A stretch of 13,580 nucleotides of DNA, from NCBI GenBank assembly GCA_003449615.1, contig DMHA01000124.1, positions 412-13,991 of the forward strand. The letters run 5' to 3'. How positions within the stretch are numbered: the first letter of the stretch is position 1; each line of letters starts with the position of its first letter. The position numbers and the translations under genes were made by a program. Shown here one piece after another: positions 1 through 6,329 of this stretch. Under the pieces are notes generated by a model. That model searched no databases. It was given only the letters and a program-made list of their open reading frames with translations, and was not told the origin of the DNA. The DNA comes from Flavobacterium sp. Its GTDB lineage: Bacteria; Bacteroidota; Bacteroidia; Flavobacteriales; Flavobacteriaceae.

Positions 1-141
1 GTAATTTGTATCAGTATCAGCAGCAGGTGTCCATGCAGTACCATTCCATTTGATTACTTGCCCAGAGGTTGCAGCTTCTTGTGCAATTTTTGCAAGAGTA
101 ACATTGGCATCAAGAATTTTTGCTGTTGTTACTGCATCATT
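1..141 (-). repeat. Intragenic 81-codon period repeat, distal copy
   Basis: Nearly identical to 244-384 at an offset of 243 bp (81 codons). It encodes the ITTAKILDANVTLAKIAQE-type segment followed by SGQVIKWNGTAWTP and TDTNY. It reaches the window edge, so further copies may lie outside. Confidence 0.88.
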
Positions 142-2340
142 AGCAATTGTCGTGGCATTGCTATTGGCTGCTGCAGTTACATCGCCAGTCAAGGCTTCTC
201 TTTCAAAACTATTGCCGTTTAAAGCAACAGAAGTGGATCCAGTGTAATTTGTATCAGTATCAGCAGAAGGTGTCCATGCAGTACCATTCCATTTGATTAC
301 TTGCCCGGAGGTTGCACCCTCTTGTGCAATTTTTGCAAGAGTAACATTGGCATCAAGAATTTTTGCTGTTGTTATTGCATTATCAGCTAATTTTAGAGTA
401 GTTACTCCCAAATCGTCTAAAGAAATTACAGGGGTTGTAGTTCCATTTGCCACACTTATTGGTGTGGTTCCAGTTACATTGGTTACGGTACCATTGGTCA
501 GCACAGCCGTAGCTAAATTCCCTGATGCATCTGCGGTTACGACTCTTGTTCCAACTCCTGACAAACCACCAAATAGAATAGAGCCAGTTGTGTGTAATTG
601 TGCTGTAGGCGATGCCGTTCCAATTCCTACATTGCCATTATTTAAAATAGTAATTCCAGAACCAGCCGTACTATTTGCATTAAATTTTGCAAATATTCCA
701 GTTCCAGATGCGGCAGTATTTACCACTTTAATTACTCCTTCAGTATTGGCTGCATTATTATTTGAAGAAATACTCAAGGCTTTTCCTGCTGTCCCTAAAG
801 TTCCTGTTGTGATATCTAAACCAGAACCAGCCGTTATGCTTCCAGTTGTAACAGACAAAGCTTCTCCTCCCGTTGTGAGTGCATTACCTACTGAAACAGC
901 CAAAGCCGTGCCTGATGTTAATCCATTACCAGAAAAAGTTGCCAATGTACCCATAGTTTGACTATCTCCAGTGATTCTCATTAATCTACCTGAAGTTAAA
1001 CCACTTCCTGTTGATGTAACTGCAAAAGCAGTGCTTACGGCTATTGCATTTGCTGAAATACTTGCTAAAATTCCAGAGCCACTTGTTGTGCCAATATTAT
1101 CTCCAGATATGTTCAACAATCTTCCAGCGGCTGATAAATTAGCACCTGTATAAGAAATATTTAATAATTTTCCTGTTGTATTATTCATTGCTGATTTAAT
1201 GGATAACCCTATTCCAGGTGATGCTAATGGAGCCCCTCCTAAATTAATTAATAGACCCGTTCCTCTTGTCAAAGAAGTAGGTTGAATTGATATAGCCGTT
1301 CCTGTTGTAGTTGATGAAGTAAAAGCAAGCGAATTAGTTCCTTGAGTTACGGTAGTTGCTCCGCTCAAAGAGCCGCTACCTTTGTAAATTCCGCCTACGC
1401 CAGTGTTTAAATCGATATTGGCAATAGTGGCATCTGTAATACCAGCTGATGTTATTGTTCCAAATCCCAAAGTTGCGCCGTTTCTCCTCAATATATGTCC
1501 GTCTGTACCTGCAGCTATATCTGTTGGCACTGCTGCAGCATTGGTTCCATTTCCTTTTATGGTTAATGCTGCCATATTGGCTAAATCCGCATTGGCAATT
1601 GTTCCGTCGAGAATTTTGGCAGAAGTTACAGCATTATCCGCCAATTTTAGAGTAGTTACTCCCAAATCGTCTAAAGAAATTACAGGGGTTGTAGTTCCAT
1701 TAGCCACACTTATGGGAGTTGTTCCAGTTACATTGGTTACGGTACCATTGGTTAAGGGGGCTGTGGCTAAATTTCCTGTTGCATCTGCGGTTACGACCCT
1801 TGTTCCGATACCAGATAGACCTTCAAAGAGAATAGAGCCAGATGTGTGTAATTGTGCGGTCGGTGTAATGGTACCAATTCCTACATTTCCGTTACCAAGA
1901 ATAGTCATTTTGGTTGATGGGCTTGTATCTGTACTTCCAGCAGCACCAGCCGTTGATGTTTGAAAATCAATGGCAGATGATCCTGTTCCAGTTGCAGTAC
2001 CAGATGATAAGATAAGATTACCTCCATTTCTATTAGTACCTCCAGAAGTTGCGCCACCCGCCAATAAAATTAGGTTATTTCCTGCGGTATTTGGTGTTGT
2101 ATGTCGCTCCATATTAATGGTTCTAGCAACATTCCCACCCAAAGAAAGAATTTGAGAAGGAAAGGTTGTCCCTATACCTATATTACCAGAATTTTTGTTG
2201 TAGATATCATTGCCAGACAAAGTCCATTTGGAGTTATCAATGCTTTTTATCGTTCCCTTATTATCAATAACATTAATTGTTTGTGATAATAAGGAAGTCG
2301 ATAATAATAAAAAAAAAAGTATAAATTTTTTTAAAAACAT
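1..2340 (-). CDS. Long repetitive secreted fibre/adhesin-like protein, C-terminus beyond window
   Basis: One uninterrupted reading frame of 780 codons runs from the ATG at 2338-2340 to the window edge; I read it through and found no stop. Residues 1-20 form a signal peptide (Lys-rich start, Phe/Leu core, ending SLLSQ). A VIDNKGTIK segment follows (24-32), shared with the neighbouring gene. GIGTxxP modules start near residues 55, 150 and 568, each of the later two followed by TAQLHT. Residues about 345-545 are a Gly/Ser/Thr-rich array of short units of type SGxALxI, which suggests a beta-solenoid or fibre shaft. Modules 145-237 and 563-655 are duplicates, as are 653-699 and 734-780. GIGTxxP proteins are common in Bacteroidota and resemble phage tail-fibre shafts. 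The function is unknown; a surface fibre or adhesin is inference. The missing C-terminus would show whether it ends in a sorting, S74-type or other domain. It is the last visible gene of a three-gene operon, 20 nt after the preceding stop. Confidence 0.85.
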   Translation of the reverse strand, partial: MFLKKFILFFLLLSTSLLSQTINVIDNKGTIKSIDNSKWTLSGNDIYNKNSGNIGIGTTFPSQILSLGGNVARTINMERHTTPNTAGNNLILLAGGATSGGTNRNGGNLILSSGTATGTGSSAIDFQTSTAGAAGSTDTSPSTKMTILGNGNVGIGTITPTAQLHTSGSILFEGLSGIGTRVVTADATGNLATAPLTNGTVTNVTGTTPISVANGTTTPVISLDDLGVTTLKLADNAVTSAKILDGTIANADLANMAALTIKGNGTNAAAVPTDIAAGTDGHILRRNGATLGFGTITSAGITDATIANIDLNTGVGGIYKGSGSLSGATTVTQGTNSLAFTSSTTTGTAISIQPTSLTRGTGLLINLGGAPLASPGIGLSIKSAMNNTTGKLLNISYTGANLSAAGRLLNISGDNIGTTSGSGILASISANAIAVSTAFAVTSTGSGLTSGRLMRITGDSQTMGTLATFSGNGLTSGTALAVSVGNALTTGGEALSVTTGSITAGSGLDITTGTLGTAGKALSISSNNNAANTEGVIKVVNTAASGTGIFAKFNANSTAGSGITILNNGNVGIGTASPTAQLHTTGSILFGGLSGVGTRVVTADASGNLATAVLTNGTVTNVTGTTPISVANGTTTPVISLDDLGVTTLKLADNAITTAKILDANVTLAKIAQEGATSGQVIKWNGTAWTPSADTDTNYTGSTSVALNGNSFEREALTGDVTAAANSNATTIANDAVTTAKILDANVTLAKIAQEAATSGQVIKWNGTAWTPAADTDTNY
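244..384 (-). repeat. Intragenic 81-codon period repeat, proximal copy
   Basis: This is the partner of 1-141. Runs of about 39 bp and longer are identical between copies. Together they define an 81-residue repeating unit at the visible C-terminal side of the long protein. Confidence 0.88.
377..654 (-). repeat. Intragenic direct repeat, copy 1 (about 93 residues)
   Basis: This segment aligns without gaps to 1631-1908 at an offset of 1254 bp (418 codons). A 59-bp core, 389-447, is identical to 1643-1701. It encodes the GIGTxxPTAQLHT...VTNVTGTTPISVANG...LDDLGVTTLKLADNA module. The offset preserves the reading frame, so it is a coding module duplication. Confidence 0.9.
1631..1908 (-). repeat. 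Intragenic direct repeat, copy 2 (about 93 residues)
   Basis: This is the partner of 377-654. Differences are scattered substitutions with no insertion or deletion. It corresponds to residues 145-237 of the encoded protein. Confidence 0.9.
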
Positions 2341-2360
2341 TGATTTAAAATCTTTTGTAT

Positions 2361-3041
2361 TTATTTAAGATACTGAACTTCAATTACATCGCCTATATAC
2401 ATTGGTAAGCCTGTTTTAATTTGCACCTCTCCAAGCGTTACCACTTCAAAATCAGTTCCAATTCTCAATTTTGCACCATTTCTGAATACAAATAATTTTG
2501 CCTCTGTATTAGCATTCAATAAAGGCAAACCAGCTACAGGAATAGGTACAACAATAGTTCCATCGGTATTTACAGTTCGAACATCTTCAAATAAAATACC
2601 TGTTATCAAATTATCAGCCTGCATTTTTTTTGTTGTACCTGTTGCCTCATCTCTTACTAATAGAGTCCAGCCAGTTCCTACAATTGATGTAGCAGGAATT
2701 GTAGGTTTTGTTTTTTCTCCAGGTACTGCATTTGTTGAAGCCAAACCTGTTTCAAGTGCAATTCCATCCAATGCAAATAATTTTCCTGATGCGTCAATGT
2801 AAGTGTCAGCCGTCAAAGTTCCACCTAATTGCCAAGTGGTGGTTGTTTTATCTGTTGTGGAATTTACAATTTGGGTAATACCGTTGTTGGATTGAAAATA
2901 CTTGATGGTACCTTTGTTGTCGATAACTTTAATTTCAGTTCCTCCTTTTCCAACATCTACGGTAGATTGTGAATAACCAAAAGTTGCAAATCCAAGAAAT
3001 GCAACAAATGCCATTAGTTTTGTGTTTGTGTTCATTTTCAT
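2361..3041 (-). CDS. Secreted protein with VIDNKGTIK segment and C-terminal FRNG domain
   Basis: A 226-residue protein with a signal peptide (residues 1-25, ending FGYSQ). The start may be the first ATG or the second, two codons later (MNTNTK). Residues 39-47 (VIDNKGTIK) repeat a segment of the downstream long protein. The middle holds WQLGGTLTADTYIDASGK and a stretch LLVRDEATGTTKKM. Residues about 176-226 form a compact domain with FVFRNGAKLRIG, an IGT-DF strand, and a final GDVIEVQYL. The same pattern closes the 168-residue protein encoded upstream. It resembles the 'vNG..l..g.DY...gD.I.v.y' module seen in phage fibre proteins; that similarity is from memory, not a search. The gene lies 31 nt after the upstream stop and 20 nt before the next start, so it is the middle gene of an operon. 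Function unknown. Confidence 0.85.
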   Translation of the reverse strand: MKMNTNTKLMAFVAFLGFATFGYSQSTVDVGKGGTEIKVIDNKGTIKYFQSNNGITQIVNSTTDKTTTTWQLGGTLTADTYIDASGKLFALDGIALETGLASTNAVPGEKTKPTIPATSIVGTGWTLLVRDEATGTTKKMQADNLITGILFEDVRTVNTDGTIVVPIPVAGLPLLNANTEAKLFVFRNGAKLRIGTDFEVVTLGEVQIKTGLPMYIGDVIEVQYLK

Positions 3042-3072
3042 AATTGATTGTTTTTAGTTTATTGTTTTAGTT

Positions 3073-3579
3073 TTAATTGATTTGTACTATTCTAATTTCG
3101 TCATTAAGATAACAGCTTGCTTCTGGCTCTAATTCAATGGTTGTGGCTCCTATTTGATTGAAACCAATTCGGAGTCCGTTTCGAAAAACATTAATCTTGC
3201 TTGTACTCGAAAAGGCAACGGGCGTGTTGAACTGCACTTGACCATTCGTGGCATAATAAACCACTTGATAATAGTCTGTCGATGAAGGGATTGCTGTGGA
3301 AAACCTTTGCCATTCAAGATTGTCCCAATAATAAAAACCAGGTGTTACATCGGCAACTGTATTGGTGTTATAAACCAATAAACCTTGTTGATTACCATTT
3401 GTAATTGTTGTTACATCATTTTTTCCTTGCAAGGCTACTCTTGGAAACAAAACCCCTTTGTTTGAGGCATAAATATCTAAGATAGTTGACGAACTAGGGG
3501 TTTTAGTCCCAATTCCTACTTGAGAATGAACCAAGTGAAAAGCAAAAGAAAAAAATAATATAAAAAAACTTTGTTTCAT
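3073..3579 (-). CDS. Secreted GIGTxxP protein with C-terminal FRNG domain
   Basis: The chosen start (ATG at 3577-3579, MKQSFFILFF) gives 168 residues with a clear signal peptide ending in HLVHSQ. The frame opens 23 codons further upstream, but that part crosses a palindromic repeat and would bury the signal peptide. The mature protein begins VGIGTKTP. It then has a segment common in Bacteroidota secreted proteins: a KGVLFPRVAL strand, GLLVYNT, and VTPGFYYWDNLEWQRF (residues about 21-93). Residues about 103-168 form a second domain with INVFRNGLRIG (129-138) and a final YLNDEIRIVQI, matching the C-terminus of the next gene's product. It is the first gene of the three-gene minus-strand operon. 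The exact function is not recognisable; a role as a small subunit or tip of a surface fibre is inference. Confidence 0.82.
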   Translation of the reverse strand: MKQSFFILFFSFAFHLVHSQVGIGTKTPSSSTILDIYASNKGVLFPRVALQGKNDVTTITNGNQQGLLVYNTNTVADVTPGFYYWDNLEWQRFSTAIPSSTDYYQVVYYATNGQVQFNTPVAFSSTSKINVFRNGLRIGFNQIGATTIELEPEASCYLNDEIRIVQIN

Positions 3580-3611
3580 CTGTTTATTTTTATTTTTTTT
3601 ATCGGTCAGAA

Positions 3612-3629
3612 CTGTCTGCCGACAGGCAG
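3612..3629. repeat. Short GC-rich palindromic repeat in the operon leader
   Basis: CTGTCTGCCGACAGGCAG contains two overlapping hairpins: CTGTC-TGCC-GACAG and CTGCC-TGTC-GGCAG on the other strand. It is far richer in GC than the flanks. It lies 32 bp upstream of the chosen start at 3579, so it would be within the leader mRNA if transcription starts upstream. Similar motifs are, from memory, dispersed in flavobacterial genomes. Confidence 0.5.
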
Positions 3630-3737
3630 GTGGAACGCCTATAATCATTCATCTTTGTACCATGAACTATGACCATATTTGTTTCATTTATCTTAGTTGT
3701 TTATCTATACTCTACTTTTTTTATTGATTTTTGATGT

Positions 3738-3745
3738 CAAAAATA
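3738..3745 (-). promoter_or_regulatory. Possible -7 element for the secreted-protein operon
   Basis: The minus strand reads TATTTTTG, an exact TAnnTTTG match. No TTG was found at the expected -33 distance, so support is partial. If used, the leader would be about 150 nt and contain the palindrome at 3612-3629. Confidence 0.3.
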
Positions 3746-3840
3746 ATGAAAGTTTAGTTACACTAAGCTCTTATCTTTAATTGATTTATTTTTTATTAAT
3801 TTTAGAAAACTCAAACAAAAAAACTGATGAAGTTTTATAT

Positions 3841-4047
3841 TGAAGTGATTTAAACTTTTTGCATTTTGGCGACCCGAGGCATTTGCCGAACTGAGCGAAG
3901 CTAAAATTTAGGATTTTGTAGCCAATTGAAGTCTTTTTTATCCGGATATATATCGGGAGCATAGCTGCGCTACGAAAGGGAAAAAAGGCAAAAAGTGAAT
4001 GCAAAAGACAAATTTTTTAGCAAATGGAAAAAGTTTAAATCACTTCA
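3841..4047. repeat. 207-bp element with perfect 20-bp terminal inverted repeats (MITE-like or structured RNA)
   Basis: TGAAGTGATTTAAACTTTTT (3841-3860) is the exact reverse complement of 4028-4047, and a partial match continues inward. The interior is richer in GC than the flanking AT-rich DNA. It has small internal palindromes: GGCATTTGCC (near 3880), ATCCGGAT (near 3939) and TAGCTGCGCTA (3962-3972). No transposase is encoded and no convincing target-site duplication is visible. It may be a non-autonomous mobile element, or a long hairpin RNA. An open frame across it on the minus strand (3786-4004) has no recognisable protein features and is not annotated. The remaining intergenic DNA, 4048-4310, is AT-rich and I see no gene in it. 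Confidence 0.6.
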
Positions 4048-4310
4048 TTGTATTTGTTCAATCCAAATAATATAGTTTGTGAAAAAATTAAATACAAATG
4101 TACGTTTTTTTTATTTATTTTATAATTATTTTGACTATTTAGCCAAAATATGTTATAAATTGAAAAAAACTTGGTAAAAATTTAAAAAACAAAAAAAACA
4201 CTTGTTCTAATGGCTTTTATTTTAAAAATCAATAGATTTTCAGTATGGTAAATAGCTGGGCAGGAATGCGAATCAAACTGACGAAATAAAATAGCTCCTA
4301 AAAAAGCCAC

Positions 4311-4380
4311 AAAAAAAACCGCCTCTCTAGGTTGCTAAGCCAAACTGGCAAAAACAATCTCTCGAAAGGCGGTTTTTTTG
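4311..4380 (-). terminator. Rho-independent terminator of rng with a long structured loop
   Basis: Thirteen base pairs match perfectly between 4312-4324 and 4367-4379, and G·U pairs continue the stem inward. In the rng direction it starts 3 nt after the stop codon and ends in eight T residues. The roughly 42-nt loop is unusual: it contains an internal GCCA-GTT-TGGC hairpin and a flanking TTG/CAA pair. Confidence 0.8.
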
Positions 4381-4382
4381 AA

Positions 4383-5927
4383 TTATTCTATTATAACATT
4401 CTTCTTTTTGTCGTAGAAATGATATTCTAGATACGTGTAAGCGTCACGCGGTATGATTTTTACCCATTTTTTATGTTCAAAAAACCATTTTGAACGTATT
4501 GATGGAAAACCTTTGGTAAGGTATGCGGCCACAAATGGATGTACGTTGAGCACAACATTTGCGTTCGTTTTTAATATATTTTCTAGATCTAAGGCGATTT
4601 TGTCAATGATTTGAATGGGCGCTTCTATTTCGCCATCAATATTGTTTGGATCTTCTTCTCTAGTTTTAATGTTGACTTCCGGTCTTACTCTTTGTCGGGT
4701 AATTTGGACTAATCCAAACTTACTCGGCGGTAAGATTTTGTGTTTGGCTTTGTCATCGTCCATTTCTTCTCTAAGGAAGTCGAACAACACTTTGCGGTTT
4801 TCGGGATCTCCCATATCGATAAAATCAACTACTATGATTCCGCCCATATCTCGAAGTCGCAATTGTCTTGCGATTTCGGCAGCGGCAATCATATTTACTT
4901 CCATGGCAGTGTCTTCTTGGCAGGATGCTTTATTTGAACGGTTTCCGCTATTCACGTCTATAACGTGCAAAGCTTCGGTGTGTTCGATAATAAGGTAAGC
5001 ACCTTTACTCATTGAAACTGTTCTTCCAAAGGAGGTTTTGATTTGTCTCTCTATATTGTATTTCTCGAAAATTGGAGTGTCTTTGGATTGATAAAACTTA
5101 ACAATCGATGTTTTTGAAGGGGCTATTTCTTGTAAATAGTCCTTGGTTTGGTTGTACAACTCTTCATCATCTATTTGAATACCACTAAAGGTATCGTTGA
5201 AGACGTCTCTCAGTATTGATGAAGCTCTATTGAGCTCTCCTAATACCTTGGACGGATGATGAGCGGTTGGTAATTTTTTACACATTGCAGTCCATCTTTC
5301 TGTGAGGCTCTGCAAATCTTTTTCTAATTCTACTGTGCTTTTGCCTTCGGCTACTGTGCGAACAATAACACCAAATCCTTTTGGTTTGATGGATTGTACC
5401 AATCGTTTCAAACGTTCTTTTTCTTTTTTGTCTTCTATTTTTTGTGAAACAGAAACACGGTCAGAAAACGGAACCAAAACAATAAATCTTCCGGCAAGTG
5501 ATAGCTCTGCGCTTATTCTTGGTCCTTTGGTAGATATTGGTTCTTTGACAACTTGTACTAAAATAGATTGATTGGAATTGATAATATCTGTTATCGAACC
5601 ATCTTTGTCTATCTCTTTTTCAAACTGAAAGTTTTTTAGGGAGAAATCTTTTATTTTACCTGCGCTTACAGGTTTTATGAATTTCAGTTGGGAAGCAAGA
5701 TTAGGACCCAAATCGTGATAATGTAAAAAGGCGTCTTTTTCGTAGCCCACATTTACAAAAGCAGCATTTAGTCCAGCAACTGGTTTTCTTATTTTGGCAA
5801 TAAAAATATCGCCAACTTGAAAGTTGCTTGTTTCTTGTTCTTTGTGTAATTCAATTAGTTTTCCATCTTTTAATAAGGCAAAATCTACGGCTTCGGAACT
5901 AGATCGGATGATTAATTCTTTATTCAC
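4383..5927 (-). CDS. rng: Ribonuclease G (RNase E/G family)
   Basis: A 514-residue endoribonuclease that would cut single-stranded, AU-rich RNA in rRNA maturation and mRNA decay in the cytoplasm; E. coli RNase G is 489 residues. An S1-like RNA-binding region spans about 36-125 (GDIFIAKIRKPVAGLNAAFVN). The catalytic metal-binding aspartates are D324 in HVIDVNSGNR and D368 in GGIIVVDFIDM. The conserved segment FGLVQITRQRVRP is at about 404-416. The usual CPxCxGxG zinc-link right after it is missing; the corresponding stretch (417-436) has no cysteine. The C-terminal small domain is otherwise present to residue 514. The start gives MNKELIIRSS, typical of the family. No clear promoter lies directly upstream, so it may be read through from the HU promoter, across a weak hairpin and the heptamer-repeat spacer. 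A hairpin terminator follows immediately. Confidence 0.95.
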   Translation of the reverse strand: MNKELIIRSSSEAVDFALLKDGKLIELHKEQETSNFQVGDIFIAKIRKPVAGLNAAFVNVGYEKDAFLHYHDLGPNLASQLKFIKPVSAGKIKDFSLKNFQFEKEIDKDGSITDIINSNQSILVQVVKEPISTKGPRISAELSLAGRFIVLVPFSDRVSVSQKIEDKKEKERLKRLVQSIKPKGFGVIVRTVAEGKSTVELEKDLQSLTERWTAMCKKLPTAHHPSKVLGELNRASSILRDVFNDTFSGIQIDDEELYNQTKDYLQEIAPSKTSIVKFYQSKDTPIFEKYNIERQIKTSFGRTVSMSKGAYLIIEHTEALHVIDVNSGNRSNKASCQEDTAMEVNMIAAAEIARQLRLRDMGGIIVVDFIDMGDPENRKVLFDFLREEMDDDKAKHKILPPSKFGLVQITRQRVRPEVNIKTREEDPNNIDGEIEAPIQIIDKIALDLENILKTNANVVLNVHPFVAAYLTKGFPSIRSKWFFEHKKWVKIIPRDAYTYLEYHFYDKKKNVIIE

Positions 5928-5950
5928 TCTGTAAATTTTTATCCCAACTT

Positions 5951-5982
5951 TCAGATTTCAGATTTCAGATTTCAGATTTCAG
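5951..5982. repeat. Heptanucleotide tandem repeat (TCAGATT)4 plus partial unit
   Basis: Four exact TCAGATT units occupy 5951-5978, then TCAG. It lies 24 bp upstream of the rng start, so it is probably in the rng leader. Confidence 0.9.
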
Positions 5983-5983
5983 G

Positions 5984-6001
5984 TTTTTGTAGCTACAAAA
6001 A
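5984..6001. repeat. 18-bp perfect palindrome
   Basis: TTTTTGTAGCTACAAAAA is a perfect palindrome located between two heptamer arrays. It could be a protein-binding site or part of the repeat cluster. No function is demonstrated by the sequence. Confidence 0.5.
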
Positions 6002-6035
6002 ACTTCCAACTTCTATCTTCCAACTTCTAACTTCA
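6001..6035. repeat. Heptanucleotide repeat, AACTTCY family, five units
   Basis: The units AACTTCC, AACTTCT, ATCTTCC, AACTTCT and AACTTCA follow each other in register. Confidence 0.85.
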
Positions 6036-6088
6036 GAAAGGATGGATTAAACAATAATTTTAAACAGGTTTTGAACCCGGGAGGAATT

Positions 6089-6151
6089 CAGGTAGCAGGT
6101 GGCAGTTTTCAGGTAGCAGTTAACACTGCCATCTGTAATCTGTAATCTGCA
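6089..6151. repeat. Heptanucleotide repeat, CAGGTAG and ATCTGTA families, nine units in register
   Basis: The units read CAGGTAG, CAGGTGG, CAGTTTT, CAGGTAG, CAGTTAA, CACTGCC, ATCTGTA, ATCTGTA and ATCTGCA. The 7-bp register is kept from 6089 to 6151 even though the sequence family changes part way. Confidence 0.8.
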
Positions 6152-6187
6152 TTCTTTTTTCCAAATTTCAATGAACTTTTAAAAAGA

Positions 6188-6212
6188 AAAAAGTAGTTTA
6201 AAACTACTTTTT
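6188..6212 (-). terminator. AT-rich hairpin overlapping the stop of the 30-residue gene
   Basis: About 12 base pairs form between 6188-6199 and 6201-6212, with core GTAGTTT/AAACTAC. On the minus strand it is followed by a T-rich run. It includes the TAG stop codon at 6204-6206. The stem has few GC pairs, so it may be leaky and allow read-through to rng. Confidence 0.45.
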
Positions 6213-6296
6213 CTTTTTGTGACGGTTAGCTCTCGCTCTTTTCTTGCGTTTGTGCGTAGCTACCTTATGTCTCTTTCTTTTTTTACCACTTGGCAT
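6204..6296 (-). CDS. 30-residue basic AURKAIP1/COX24-domain protein, probable ribosomal protein
   Basis: The frame from ATG (6294-6296) to TAG (6204-6206) encodes 30 residues beginning MPSGKKRKRHKVATHKRKKR and ending in a run of lysines. This is a short protein I recognise as conserved across Bacteroidota and usually annotated as AURKAIP1/COX24 domain-containing. The family includes the mitochondrial small-subunit ribosomal protein mS38, so binding to rRNA is the likely role. More than half of the residues are Lys, Arg or His and there is no acidic residue. It lies 33 nt after the HU stop codon and on the same strand, so the two are probably co-transcribed. It is too short for common gene-length cut-offs and is easily missed. 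Confidence 0.88.
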   Translation of the reverse strand: MPSGKKRKRHKVATHKRKKRARANRHKKKK

Positions 6297-6329
6297 AATC
6301 TGGTGATTTTTGTGATTAATAAATATTTT

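Noticed and set aside
50..2286. Several plus-strand open frames rich in Val, Pro and Ala
   Set aside because: They lie antisense, mostly in one register, to the continuous minus-strand frame that has a signal peptide and repeated modules; their composition is the complement of Thr/Gly/Asn-rich coding.
1..3579. Prophage or phage tail cluster
   Set aside because: Fibre-like modules are present, but each protein has a signal peptide and there are no capsid, portal, terminase, lysis or integrase genes in the window.
3580..3648. N-terminal extension of the 168-residue secreted protein
   Set aside because: It reads through a palindromic repeat and would place 23 residues before a perfect signal peptide.
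3786..4004. Minus-strand 72-codon frame
   Set aside because: It overlaps one end of the inverted-repeat element, has no recognisable domain and no convincing start region; the open frame is likely chance.
4615..5571. Plus-strand frames inside rng
   Set aside because: Antisense to a full-length conserved enzyme; no independent support.
5943..6151. CRISPR array
   Set aside because: The repeats are only 7 bp, contiguous and without spacers, and no cas genes are nearby.
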